Shown: piece by piece, positions 1 to 9,058 of the stretch | Position numbering within the stretch: position 1 is the stretch's first letter | How the letters are laid out: every line of letters begins with the position of its first letter | From: Psychromonas ossibalaenae ATCC BAA-1528 | GTDB taxonomy: Bacteria; Pseudomonadota; Gammaproteobacteria; Enterobacterales; Psychromonadaceae | NCBI RefSeq assembly: GCF_000381745.1 | Contig: NZ_KB906980.1 | Span: forward strand, 34,541 to 98,540 | Direction of reading: 5' to 3' | Length of the DNA: 64,000 nt | Program-made: the position numbers and the translations under genes | Notes under the pieces: model-generated | Told to the model about the DNA's origin: nothing | Databases searched by the model: none | Seen by the model: the letters and a program-made list of their open reading frames with translations, nothing else

Positions 1-2081
1 CCCATAATAAACTGCACATATGAATAGGGTTCTGCAATACGTGTCTCAATCATGTCATTCTGGTTGTAAGGGTTAAGTGCATCGTAGAACTTCATCGCCT
101 GATCGCCGCGACCTAATTTAGCTTCTGCTACCCAGGCCCACGGGTTAGGGTGCGAGAAGATCGCGCCGTTTTCTTTTACGCCCTGATATACACGGGTAAC
201 AAAACCAATATCATCATTAGGTGTTGAGAATGACGGAGAGTTAAGGTGTAAACCAAACTCAGAATAGAGGTGTTCATCAACCGAGTTCATCGCAGTTTCA
301 CCACGTTCTTGTGATACCGCACCAGATAATACCGCCAGTGTATTTGACTCAAGATGAATACGGCCTTCGGTCTGCTGTGCGGTACCGATTTTTTCACCAT
401 TTTTAGTTAAACCACGGATATACCAGCCGCCCTCTTCATCCCAAAGGTGTTTTTCACAGGCGGCGCGAACGCCCTCAGCCATTGCCGTATATTTTTCAAT
501 GTCTGCAACTTTGTCACGATATTTAGCCAGATCGAGAAACTCCTGCAGTGCCCAGTAATGCAGGAAAGACACCATAGATGACTCGCCGCCGCCTAAATTC
601 AGACAGTCATTCCAGTCAGCCCGCAGACCTTTACAGATCCCCGTTTGGCCGACATATTCAGCAGAGAAATCAAGAGCAGCTTTCATATGATCGTAAACAG
701 TTGCATCGCCGCCGTTGGCATAAGGGATCACTTCGTCAAAGAAACTCTCTTCACCGGTTTCCATGACATATTTACAAATCGTCGGTACGATCCACAGATG
801 GTCATCGCTGCAGGTATCATCGATACCGTGAATTTTGTCATCATCAGAAGGTGTTGGTACAACAGTTGGTGATTTAGACGGCACAACATCCGCTTTTTCC
901 GGATCAAACCAGTCCGGATCAAACAGATGTAAACCATAACCTTCTTTAACCTGCCCACGGAGCAGGTCAACAATACGTTTACGGGTCATTGCAGGATTTG
1001 AATGCGGTACTGAAATCGCATCCTGAGCAGTATCACGATAACCAAGACCAGTTCGCCCGCCGACTTCAATAAATGATGCAAAGCGCGACCAGACAACACA
1101 GGTTTCTGCCTGGTACAAGGTCCAGGTATTGATCATGGCATCAAGACCGGCGTTTGGCGATTTAACCTGGAATTTACTGCAGCGGCTTTCCCAGTGATCT
1201 TTAATCTCCTGAAAAGCGCTATCAACATTGCTTAGGTCCTGATATTTGGTGCGTAATTTAGCCCCGTTACCTTTGCCGATACCTAAAATGTAAACAAAGC
1301 GCACCTCTTCACCCGGCTGGATCACAAACTGCTTATGCAGAGAACCACAATGATTATTACAGGTTTGTGCAGAGTTAGAACATCTGCCTTTTTCAACCGC
1401 GATCGGATTTGCTTCATCCCGGTAAGCACCTAAAAATGCATCACGCTGACCGTCGTATGAATCAGGTTCAAAAGAAGAAGCCAGATAATAATAACCATCA
1501 AGTTCATTGGTGTTGTAATAAAGATCGTATTCAATCACCCCGTTCTGGTATAAGGTGCCCGCAGAGTATAAAGACATCTGGTGATTCTGGTTATCTGACT
1601 GAATATGGCTGAATGAAAACTCAACAAACGAAAAGGCAGAAATAGTACGTGCTTTATCGCCGTCATTTTTTATTACCACATCCCAGATCTCAGCATCTTC
1701 GCCTTTTGGTACAAACAGGGTTTTCGTTGCAGTAATACCGTTATAAACACATTTAAATTTTGAGTAAGACAGACCGTGACGTACTTCGTAATCCGCTTCA
1801 TCTAAACTTTTCGCTACCGGCTGCCATGAGATAGACCAGTAGTCCCCCGTCTGATCATCACGTAAGTAAACATAATGTCCGGGACGATCAAATGACGCAT
1901 TCGGGCGGAATTTAGTCACACGGTTGTATTCAGGTGAATTATAAAAAGAGTAACCACCAGCATTCTGCGAAATTACGGTGCAGAACTTTTCTGTACCTAA
2001 GTAGTTAGTCCATGGCGCCGGTGCATCCGGGCGTGTGATAACGTATTCTCTGTTGTCATTATCAAAAAAACCGTATTTCAT
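1..2081 (-). CDS. chbP: N,N'-diacetylchitobiose phosphorylase (GH94), 3' end outside window
   Basis: This is a cytosolic enzyme that splits (GlcNAc)2 with phosphate into GlcNAc-1-phosphate and GlcNAc, saving one ATP per disaccharide. The frame is open from an ATG at 2081 to the window edge, giving about 693 residues of a family normally near 800, so the C-terminus is missing. The N-terminus (MKYGFFDNDNREYVITRPDA) is the GH94 beta-sandwich start. The catalytic motif ADWND lies at residues 488-492, and D492 has the number of the general acid I recall for the Vibrio enzyme. The gene is last of the GH9-GH20-GH94 set, 68 bp after the GH20 stop. The assignment is firm; the alternative, cellobiose phosphorylase, is less likely in this chitin context. 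Confidence 0.93.
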   Translation of the reverse strand, partial: MKYGFFDNDNREYVITRPDAPAPWTNYLGTEKFCTVISQNAGGYSFYNSPEYNRVTKFRPNASFDRPGHYVYLRDDQTGDYWSISWQPVAKSLDEADYEVRHGLSYSKFKCVYNGITATKTLFVPKGEDAEIWDVVIKNDGDKARTISAFSFVEFSFSHIQSDNQNHQMSLYSAGTLYQNGVIEYDLYYNTNELDGYYYLASSFEPDSYDGQRDAFLGAYRDEANPIAVEKGRCSNSAQTCNNHCGSLHKQFVIQPGEEVRFVYILGIGKGNGAKLRTKYQDLSNVDSAFQEIKDHWESRCSKFQVKSPNAGLDAMINTWTLYQAETCVVWSRFASFIEVGGRTGLGYRDTAQDAISVPHSNPAMTRKRIVDLLRGQVKEGYGLHLFDPDWFDPEKADVVPSKSPTVVPTPSDDDKIHGIDDTCSDDHLWIVPTICKYVMETGEESFFDEVIPYANGGDATVYDHMKAALDFSAEYVGQTGICKGLRADWNDCLNLGGGESSMVSFLHYWALQEFLDLAKYRDKVADIEKYTAMAEGVRAACEKHLWDEEGGWYIRGLTKNGEKIGTAQQTEGRIHLESNTLAVLSGAVSQERGETAMNSVDEHLYSEFGLHLNSPSFSTPNDDIGFVTRVYQGVKENGAIFSHPNPWAWVAEAKLGRGDQAMKFYDALNPYNQNDMIETRIAEPYSYVQFIM

Positions 2082-2149
2082 TTTGCTTCCTTACTCTGTA
2101 GTAGAATTAGTTGTAAATAATTATTCTGATTTAAATATTAAATCTGCTG

Positions 2150-4063
2150 TTAAAATTCTCTGAAATTAATACCCTGCGCGGTTAACAAGCGACGATGTCC
2201 CTGCAGTCGGCTTTGAAAGTTCTGCCAGTTACGATTTTTCGGCTGTGACCAGCAGACTTCAGCATTCGCTAGAAGGCGCGGAAAAAGCATATGGTCAATC
2301 CGATCCTGATTAAGCACCACCTCACTCCATAGTGCACACTGCACCCCTAATATGCGTGACCTTAACGGGTCATCCTGGTCCAGTAGTTTCAGAGGTTGAT
2401 AGCTATAAGCCTGCTCTAAAGGCAGAGTACCGGCCCAGTCAACACCCAGCTCCTGCGGCGCATAATCCTGAACCAGATCGAAATAGGTATAGCGGCTTGG
2501 CTGCATCACCACATCAAAACCGTTCTGTATACATTCCAACCCAGCCTGCTCACCTATCCAGGAGTAAACAACCGTCTCTTTACTGACCTTGTCACCCTGT
2601 TTAACTTCTTCCCAGCCAAGCATTCTTCTGCCGCGTTTATGCAGTCTGTTTTCCACATACCGAAGCAGATGCCCCTGCAGCTCTTTTGTTTCCGTATACC
2701 CGTGCTCAGCCATTAATAAACGGCATTTTTCACTTCTGCTCCAGACTCCTTCTGGCACTTCATCTGCACCGATATGTATATAAGGTGAAGGAAACAGAGC
2801 ACAAACTTCATCGATTACTTTATCGATGAACTGATAGGTACCCGGCAGTGCAGGAGACAGCACGTTATCCGTATAAGCCTGAATGCTTAAATAGTCCGAC
2901 TTGTCTTGTTGATCCGCCAGTAGATACGGCAGTGATTTAATGGCAGCGCGGCTGTGCCCGGGAATATCTATTTCAGGGATCACTGTAATGGCAAACTGTT
3001 CGGCATAGCTGATCACCTCGCGGATTTCCTGCTTCGTGTAATAACCACCGTATTTTTCAGTTAAATGTGAAAACTGCGGCTCTAACTCAGTGCCCGGCCC
3101 CCGCCATGCACCAATCTCTGTTAATTCAGGAAATGCATTTATCTCAATCCGCCAGCCCTCATCATCAGTCAGGTGCCAGTGAAAATAATTGTATTTGTAT
3201 AAGGCTAACTGCTTAATCAGACGCTTAACCGTAGCGATAGAATGAAAATGGCGGGCACAATCGAGCATCAGACCACGATACTGATAACGAGGCTGATCAT
3301 TAATTTTCAGACAGGGTAATAAAATCACATTGTCCAGCCGCTCTGCCCCGCTAATTAACTGTATTAAAGTAGCGCAGGCATGCACAAAACCCTGCTGCGA
3401 ATTTGCTTTGATCAGCACACTGTTTGGATTAACAGAAAGCGAATAAGCACAAACCGGCATCTGTTCATCCAATACTAAAGAGACAGTGCCGCCGACACTT
3501 CTTCCCAGTGTAAAACCCGATGCTTGTGTAATTTCTGCACTCAGCCAGTCGCTGGCGGCCATGGCCGGTTCATACTGAGAATTAATCTGTGTATCTGCCG
3601 ATAACTCAAAAACACCTAAGAGACTGACCTGCGAAGCTGGCTGTGGAATAACTGCGCCGGCAGCAGCTTTAGCAGTAATTTTGTTCACTGTTTTCTGCAC
3701 CGGCAGTTTTAAACTAACCGGATTAATAGATACCACTGTCGTTTTCTGGTAATTATCCGAAGCATCACAAATGAATGCTTCTCTGATACCGCATTCATAA
3801 TTACTAAACGGCGCAGATTTTATTTTAAATTCAACAGTGTAACTACTGTTAGCAGCAATAATTTCAGCTGCAGGCGGTGTTAACCTGCTGAAGGTTCCGA
3901 CCTGTTTTACTGCACCTTTACTCAGTGACTCAGGAAAAATATAACGCGCAAAATCCATAGTCAGCAGCCAGTCAGAAAGCGCTGCATCCGTTCGATTATG
4001 CAGGGTTAAAGACAGGCGCATCTCTTGTGCATCGAGAACTGCGAGATCTATTTTAAAATTCAT
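2150..4063 (-). CDS. Cytosolic beta-N-acetylhexosaminidase (GH20)
   Basis: It removes non-reducing GlcNAc from imported chitin oligosaccharides. The 637-residue protein has no signal peptide, so it should act in the cytoplasm. Residues 1-125 form a beta-rich N-terminal domain, about 140-260 is the GH20b accessory domain, and about 260-600 is the catalytic barrel. The GH20 catalytic pair is D434-E435 in HIGADEVPEG, and the YNYFHWHLTDDEGWR strand is typical of the family. A GAAGGAG Shine-Dalgarno precedes the ATG. It starts 36 bp after the GH9 stop and leads into the chitobiose phosphorylase gene. In Vibrio cholerae (from memory) a GlcNAc kinase gene sits between the GH9 and GH20 genes; here it is absent. 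Confidence 0.93.
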   Translation of the reverse strand: MNFKIDLAVLDAQEMRLSLTLHNRTDAALSDWLLTMDFARYIFPESLSKGAVKQVGTFSRLTPPAAEIIAANSSYTVEFKIKSAPFSNYECGIREAFICDASDNYQKTTVVSINPVSLKLPVQKTVNKITAKAAAGAVIPQPASQVSLLGVFELSADTQINSQYEPAMAASDWLSAEITQASGFTLGRSVGGTVSLVLDEQMPVCAYSLSVNPNSVLIKANSQQGFVHACATLIQLISGAERLDNVILLPCLKINDQPRYQYRGLMLDCARHFHSIATVKRLIKQLALYKYNYFHWHLTDDEGWRIEINAFPELTEIGAWRGPGTELEPQFSHLTEKYGGYYTKQEIREVISYAEQFAITVIPEIDIPGHSRAAIKSLPYLLADQQDKSDYLSIQAYTDNVLSPALPGTYQFIDKVIDEVCALFPSPYIHIGADEVPEGVWSRSEKCRLLMAEHGYTETKELQGHLLRYVENRLHKRGRRMLGWEEVKQGDKVSKETVVYSWIGEQAGLECIQNGFDVVMQPSRYTYFDLVQDYAPQELGVDWAGTLPLEQAYSYQPLKLLDQDDPLRSRILGVQCALWSEVVLNQDRIDHMLFPRLLANAEVCWSQPKNRNWQNFQSRLQGHRRLLTAQGINFREF

Positions 4064-4099
4064 CTCTTACTCCTTCTCTAATTAAGGCAAAATACTTCA

Positions 4100-5809
4100 T
4101 CAGACCTCCTGCTGATCTGCATACTGCGCAGTCACAGCCAGCAGATACCAGCCGGCATGCGGGATCCACTGTTCACCCCAGCGCCAGTTCTGAAGCATGT
4201 CTCTGCCATGTACAGGCGGGTTAAAAGCGATATCATTTTCATTTTCAAAACCGCCGGTAATGCCGTTACAAACGCCGCCTTTGGCATTAAAAAAACCTAA
4301 TTCCGGCAGGTAATCCGGATTGTTAAAACCCGCCCCATCCAGCATGCACATATCGTATGGATTTAATCCCAGGATCCAGTTCAGCGATCCCTGCGCAAAC
4401 TTGTCTAGTTGAGCAGTAATCTCTGCATCATTAACCCAGGGTTTAGCAAAATAAGCCATGCAGGCTAATGAAGCTAAACGCGCATTTTCCCCCTGCCACC
4501 AGTAACCGCTCTCGTTATCATGAGCAATAAAGAAAGCACTGCGTTTTTCACCATTAACAGATTTAACGTACTGACGCGGATAAGAAAACGGATTAAAAAC
4601 TTCACTGCTGATAGACAGCTCAAAATTCAGTGCATTAATTAATATCTGCTGATACAGCTCTCTCTGCTGCAGATCTGTTTCAATCTCCAGATACTGACAA
4701 AGTGCAATAACCGGCAGGCCGGCTTCCGCGCCGTGAAAATAGGGACGTGAACCGTCGGCATTAGCAGACCAGAAATGGTTGTGACTGGCATCGCTTTGCT
4801 GACGCCTGCTTAACTGTGCCGCCCAGTAACGTGCTTCCTGCAGGTATTTATCCAGCTCTGTTGTGCTGAAAAGCTCTACCGCTGCGATTAATGCACAATA
4901 TTCATCAATAATATTTTCAACGGCGTCATCACAGTAATTGCAGTTATAGGTTTTCAGGTGCCAGTAAGCTGTTTCAGCACAGTTCAGATACTGCTGTGCA
5001 TCATACTCTCCACCTTCAGGGCTTCGTGATGCTCGGGCAAGGGCGGCAATTGCCATGCCGGCTCCCTGACGAAAAGCAGCCTGATAATCATCCGTTTTAT
5101 TACCGCTTTGTTTTTCGTAGGCACAGATATCGCGCTGCTTTGGATCTTTGCTCCATTTATCAAAAACCGTCAGGTAAAAATAGCCCTCTTCACTGAACAT
5201 GCGAAGCAGAAAATCGGCTCCAAATACAGCTTCCTCCTGCAGGCGAATTTTTGAATGGGTCGCAAAGTCCGGGCTGTCTTGTAATAAATCTAAACCTTTA
5301 AACATATTCCATACGATCATCGGGATCTGCTGCGGATTCATATAATTGGCATAGGAAAGGTGGCTGAAATATTTACTCATATCCCCCGATGCGTCATACC
5401 AGCCTCCGTGTACATCAACTTTTTTATCACTTCCCAAAACAGGTGCCTGCTTATCGTGCTGATCAAAAGTACCAGTGCAGCGCTGTGATTTGAAATAATG
5501 TAAAACATCAGAAAAACTGCTGTGCATTAAAATATTTTCAGCAATCAGGAAAGTATGTGATGTACTGTCACCGCAGCGAAGAAAATATGAACCTGACAAC
5601 TGAAAATCAGAAAAATCAACGAGATAAAAGTATCTATGGCTCCATTGGTCAACTGAACCGGAGGATAAAATCGGCAGGTGTTTAATCACTTCTCCATTTT
5701 CTGCGGATACTAATTTTACTGCGGGTAATTCTAAAAACGTTTCAGTCTGCAGGACGGCCTGCTTAGCCCCAAAACGCTCGTAACCTATATGATTGCTAAG
5801 CAGCTCCAC
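4100..5809 (-). CDS. GH9 exo-beta-glucosaminidase / glucosamine-linked cellobiase-like enzyme
   Basis: The 569-residue protein has an N-terminal Ig-like CelD_N domain (about 1-95) and a GH9 (alpha/alpha)6 barrel (about 100-560). The GH9 nucleophile-side motif GGWYDASGD gives D139 and D143. Acidic residues E522/E524 in FENEND match the C-terminal general-acid region. There is no signal peptide. Marine relatives in chitin operons act on glucosamine- or glucosamine-glucose-ended oligosaccharides rather than cellulose, so a role on partly deacetylated chitin is inferred. The start is GTG with a strong GGAGG four bases upstream. It follows the transporter genes after a terminator and heads the GH9-GH20-GH94 group. 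The exact substrate cannot be read from sequence. Confidence 0.85.
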   Translation of the reverse strand: MELLSNHIGYERFGAKQAVLQTETFLELPAVKLVSAENGEVIKHLPILSSGSVDQWSHRYFYLVDFSDFQLSGSYFLRCGDSTSHTFLIAENILMHSSFSDVLHYFKSQRCTGTFDQHDKQAPVLGSDKKVDVHGGWYDASGDMSKYFSHLSYANYMNPQQIPMIVWNMFKGLDLLQDSPDFATHSKIRLQEEAVFGADFLLRMFSEEGYFYLTVFDKWSKDPKQRDICAYEKQSGNKTDDYQAAFRQGAGMAIAALARASRSPEGGEYDAQQYLNCAETAYWHLKTYNCNYCDDAVENIIDEYCALIAAVELFSTTELDKYLQEARYWAAQLSRRQQSDASHNHFWSANADGSRPYFHGAEAGLPVIALCQYLEIETDLQQRELYQQILINALNFELSISSEVFNPFSYPRQYVKSVNGEKRSAFFIAHDNESGYWWQGENARLASLACMAYFAKPWVNDAEITAQLDKFAQGSLNWILGLNPYDMCMLDGAGFNNPDYLPELGFFNAKGGVCNGITGGFENENDIAFNPPVHGRDMLQNWRWGEQWIPHAGWYLLAVTAQYADQQEV

Positions 5810-5886
5810 TTAACCTCCAGATGTCCGTTAAGATAACAAGGTTGCTTTTCAAAGCGCTTAATTATCTGATCTACTATAAAAAAGAA

Positions 5887-5910
5887 TCCCCGAGCCGTAC
5901 GGCCCGGGGA
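5887..5910 (-). terminator. Intrinsic terminator after the chitin transporter operon
   Basis: On the minus strand a 12-bp stem (one G-T wobble) is followed by TTCTTTTTT. It lies 60 bp beyond the last ATPase stop (5971) and 78 bp before the GH9 start. The glycosidase genes would therefore depend on read-through or on their own promoter. Confidence 0.8.
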
Positions 5911-5970
5911 AGACCACTTTAGAACGATGTTCCGCGATTCAAAGGAGAGTTGAATCGCAGGCATTTACCA

Positions 5971-6963
5971 TTACTCGTGTAAATGACAACGGACAAAGTG
6001 GTTTTCAGCAAGCTGCTTAGCCGCCGGCATCTCGTCTTTACAACGAGGTACAGCATGTAAACAACGGCCGGCAAAAGGACAGCCAACTGAATCAGGTGTC
6101 CACAAAGGGATCTCTCCCTTGTTGCCTGCCAGTTTGGTATGAATCGATTTGCCCGGATCGGGTACAGCAGAAACCAACAGCTGTGTATAGGGGTGCTGCG
6201 GATCATGAATGATCTGATCGGTATCTCCCCACTCAACCATATGACCAACATACATTACCGCGAGATCTTCAGCGATATAACGTGCAGTGGCAATATCATG
6301 AGTGATGTACAGCAGTGACATTTCACGATCAAATTTCATTTCCTGCATCAGGTTAAGTACCCCTGCGCGGATAGAAACATCTAGCATCGAGGTCGGCTCA
6401 TCGGCAAGTACTACTTCAGCCCCCACCGCAATATTACGCGCTAAGTTAACCCGCTGACGCTGACCGCCGGAAAGCTGATGCGGAAACTTAGCAGCAGTTT
6501 CTTTAGCCGGAATAAGGCCAACCTGCTCAAGAAGTTCGTAGACGCGCTCTTCCAGCTCTTTTTTATTACCCTTGCTGACCTTGTTATGAATCTTCAAAGG
6601 ACGGGCAATATGGTGGAAGATATTATGGGTCGGATTTAAAGAACCAAACGGGTCCTGCCAGACCATCTGCACACCTTCCCGGTAGGTCATCAGCTCCTTA
6701 CGATGTGTAATGGTCTGAATATCACGCCCTTTATATAAAATCTTGCCGGCTGTCGGGGCATACATTTTAGCTATCATTTTAGCAATGGTAGATTTACCGG
6801 AACCGGATTCACCTACAACAGCCATACCGCGGCTTTTGTACATTTTAAAAGAGACATCATTAGATGCGCGCATCAGCGGCTGTTTTAATGCATTACTGCT
6901 GACCTTGAAGTCTTTGACGATATTCTGCCCTTCAACCAGAAGTTCACCGTACTTATTACTCAT
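5971..6963 (-). CDS. Chitin oligosaccharide ABC transporter, second ATPase (OppF-like)
   Basis: This is one of two cytoplasmic ATPases powering uptake of (GlcNAc)n. The 330 residues carry Walker A GESGSGKST (about 51-59), the signature LSGGQRQR, Walker B VVLADEPTS and the switch histidine in YITHD. The oligopeptide/dipeptide transporter C-terminal domain has the usual cysteine cluster (GCPFAGRC, RCKDE, RCH), which in relatives binds an Fe-S cluster. The gene follows the first ATPase by 33 bp and ends the transporter operon. Substrate is assigned from the operon and from the known Vibrio arrangement, not from the protein, which on its own would be called a peptide importer subunit. Confidence 0.9.
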   Translation of the reverse strand: MSNKYGELLVEGQNIVKDFKVSSNALKQPLMRASNDVSFKMYKSRGMAVVGESGSGKSTIAKMIAKMYAPTAGKILYKGRDIQTITHRKELMTYREGVQMVWQDPFGSLNPTHNIFHHIARPLKIHNKVSKGNKKELEERVYELLEQVGLIPAKETAAKFPHQLSGGQRQRVNLARNIAVGAEVVLADEPTSMLDVSIRAGVLNLMQEMKFDREMSLLYITHDIATARYIAEDLAVMYVGHMVEWGDTDQIIHDPQHPYTQLLVSAVPDPGKSIHTKLAGNKGEIPLWTPDSVGCPFAGRCLHAVPRCKDEMPAAKQLAENHFVRCHLHE

Positions 6964-6996
6964 AACTATTTCCTTAAATAATCTAATCTGAAGGTC

Positions 6997-8013
6997 CTAA
7001 ACCGCGACAGCCTCAGTTTCAACAATCGCAATCGGCTGGCCGCCGACAGCAAGATGACAATTAGAGAGATGCCCTGCCTGGACATCACGCAGCTGCGTCG
7101 CTTTCCTGCGGCAGATATCAGTGACACGTTCACAACGCGCCTGAAAACGACAGCCCTGCGGCAGATCCAGCAGATTAAGCGGATTTCCCGGAATACCTTT
7201 TAGTTCAGCTTTAGGTCCGGTTAATGACGGGAAAGAACTTCCTAAACCATGTGTATAGGGATGGTAAGGGCTTTCTAAAATGTCTTTAGCGGCGGCAACT
7301 TCAATTAACTCACCTGAGTACATGATGCCGATACGGTCTGAAAACTCGACCATTAGCGACAGATCATGGGTAATGAATAAAATAGAGAAACCAAACTCTT
7401 CTTTTAAGGCATAGATTTTTTGTAATATTTCACGCTGTACCACCACATCAAGCGCGGTAGTCGGCTCATCCATAATGATTAATTTAGGATTAAGCGCTAA
7501 GGCAATAGCAATCACTAAACGCTGACGCATACCGCCGGAGAACTGGTGCGGATAGTCTGATAAACGATTAGGGTGAATATCAACAATCTGCAGCAGCTGC
7601 TCTGCACGTTTTACTGCTTCATATTTGTTTTTATCGGTGTGACGCATAATCACATCGGTAAACTGATCAACAATCGGGATAACCGGATTCAAAGCGTTCA
7701 TCGCACTTTGAAATACCATGGACATTTCACTCCAGCGAAAGATGCCCATTTCACCATCGCTGTACTTCATGATGTCTTTTGCACCGTTACCATCATCAAA
7801 GAGAACTTCACCGCCGCTGATATAAGCCGGCGGCTTATGCAGGCGCATTAATGAAAAAGCAACCGTTGATTTACCGCAGCCAGACTCACCAGCAAGGCCG
7901 AATACTTCACCTTTGCCGATATCAAAACTAACATTGTTTACCGCACGTACATCACCATCAGCAGTGATGTAGTCAACACATAAATTACGGATAGATATTT
8001 GAGGTGTAGTCAT
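6997..8013 (-). CDS. Chitin oligosaccharide ABC transporter, first ATPase (OppD-like)
   Basis: This 338-residue ABC ATPase has Walker A GESGCGKST, signature FSGGMRQR, Walker B LIIMDEPTT and switch FITHD, with the OppD-type C-terminal cysteines (GCRFQARCERVTDIC). The start ATG shares its A with the stop of the upstream permease gene (TAATG), which indicates translational coupling. It pairs with the ATPase encoded downstream to form a heterodimeric motor. The family also transports dipeptides and oligopeptides; the chitin assignment rests on its place between the chitin binding protein and chitinolytic enzymes. Confidence 0.9.
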   Translation of the reverse strand: MTTPQISIRNLCVDYITADGDVRAVNNVSFDIGKGEVFGLAGESGCGKSTVAFSLMRLHKPPAYISGGEVLFDDGNGAKDIMKYSDGEMGIFRWSEMSMVFQSAMNALNPVIPIVDQFTDVIMRHTDKNKYEAVKRAEQLLQIVDIHPNRLSDYPHQFSGGMRQRLVIAIALALNPKLIIMDEPTTALDVVVQREILQKIYALKEEFGFSILFITHDLSLMVEFSDRIGIMYSGELIEVAAAKDILESPYHPYTHGLGSSFPSLTGPKAELKGIPGNPLNLLDLPQGCRFQARCERVTDICRRKATQLRDVQAGHLSNCHLAVGGQPIAIVETEAVAV

Positions 8014-9053
8014 TATTTTTCTCCGCCCGCTAAGTCTTTTACACCAGCAAAGCTTGGAACAGCTGTATGCGGGGTACGTGATTCTTTATCTTTTTTAGCC
8101 ATTTTTTCCCAGCGTTTCATGCCCTTATTAGAGCGCAACTGCGGATTGGCAATTTCATCAACGGCAAAGTTAAGCATGGAAAGACCGATTGCCAGCGTTG
8201 ACAGTGCTAAACACGGCGCTAATAACTCCCACCAGGCGCCGATCAGAATCGCCGATGAAGTCTGCACGTTATAGAGCATAATGCCCCAGCTGATTGTGCC
8301 CGGGTCACCAAGACCTAAGAATGAGATAGTTGCTTCAGTCACGATTGCGTAGCTGACCGAACCGATAAAACTTGCTCCGACAATTGAGATCAGGTTTGGC
8401 AGAATCTCAATAAAGATAATACGTATACGCGACTCTCCTAATACCTCAGCGGCTTTTACAAACTCTTTTTCTCTTAATGACATGGTCTGTGCGCGTATTA
8501 CCCGCGCCCCCCATGCCCAGGAGGTCATACCGATTATCAGTGCAATGGTTAACGGCCCCGCCTCCCCGATAAAGGCGGCTAATACAAACAGCAGCGGATA
8601 CTGAGGAATAACCAGCATGATGTTCATCGCCGCACTTAATATGTCGTCGACACGACCGCCGAAGTAACCTGCTGATATACCGACCACTGTTGCTAAGAAA
8701 CAAACAACGATACCTGCGCCGAAACCAACCGCCAGAGATACACGTGCGCCGTAGGCAACCTGCGCCCAGACATCACGCCCCATGCGGGTTGTACCTAAAA
8801 CATGATCTGCTTTTTTAGACATCAGCATTTTTCGCTTATCATCAGCTAAGTTCTGCGCCACCCAGCCGTCTGGAGAAGCTTGTGCCATTTTCACAATAGC
8901 CCCTGGGTATTCATGCGGTTTACCAGTACGTTTATCTGGTACATGCCCGGTAATTAACGGTGCAAATACCGCCATAAAGATAAATATAAACAGGATGCTG
9001 CAGCCGAATAATGCTTTCGGATTATTTGACAGTAATTTAATCAAACCTTTCAT
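8013..9053 (-). CDS. Chitin oligosaccharide ABC transporter permease 2 (OppC/DppC-like)
   Basis: This inner-membrane subunit has 346 residues. A first membrane helix (about 15-38) is followed by a periplasmic loop that includes DHVLGTTRMGRDVWAQVAYG, a signature of DppC-type permeases. A core of about five helices carries the ATPase-coupling EAA-type loop (VKAAEVLGESRIRIIFIEILP). A charged cytoplasmic tail of about 45 residues, rich in K and E, follows the last helix. The gene begins 5 bp after permease 1 and overlaps the first ATPase gene by one base. Substrate is inferred from context. Confidence 0.9.
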   Translation of the reverse strand: MKGLIKLLSNNPKALFGCSILFIFIFMAVFAPLITGHVPDKRTGKPHEYPGAIVKMAQASPDGWVAQNLADDKRKMLMSKKADHVLGTTRMGRDVWAQVAYGARVSLAVGFGAGIVVCFLATVVGISAGYFGGRVDDILSAAMNIMLVIPQYPLLFVLAAFIGEAGPLTIALIIGMTSWAWGARVIRAQTMSLREKEFVKAAEVLGESRIRIIFIEILPNLISIVGASFIGSVSYAIVTEATISFLGLGDPGTISWGIMLYNVQTSSAILIGAWWELLAPCLALSTLAIGLSMLNFAVDEIANPQLRSNKGMKRWEKMAKKDKESRTPHTAVPSFAGVKDLAGGEK

Positions 9054-9058
9054 AATTC

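Noticed and set aside
645..973. Short open frames on both strands within the first 2 kb.
   Set aside because: They overlap the chitobiose phosphorylase frame, whose motifs are intact, and have no ribosome sites.
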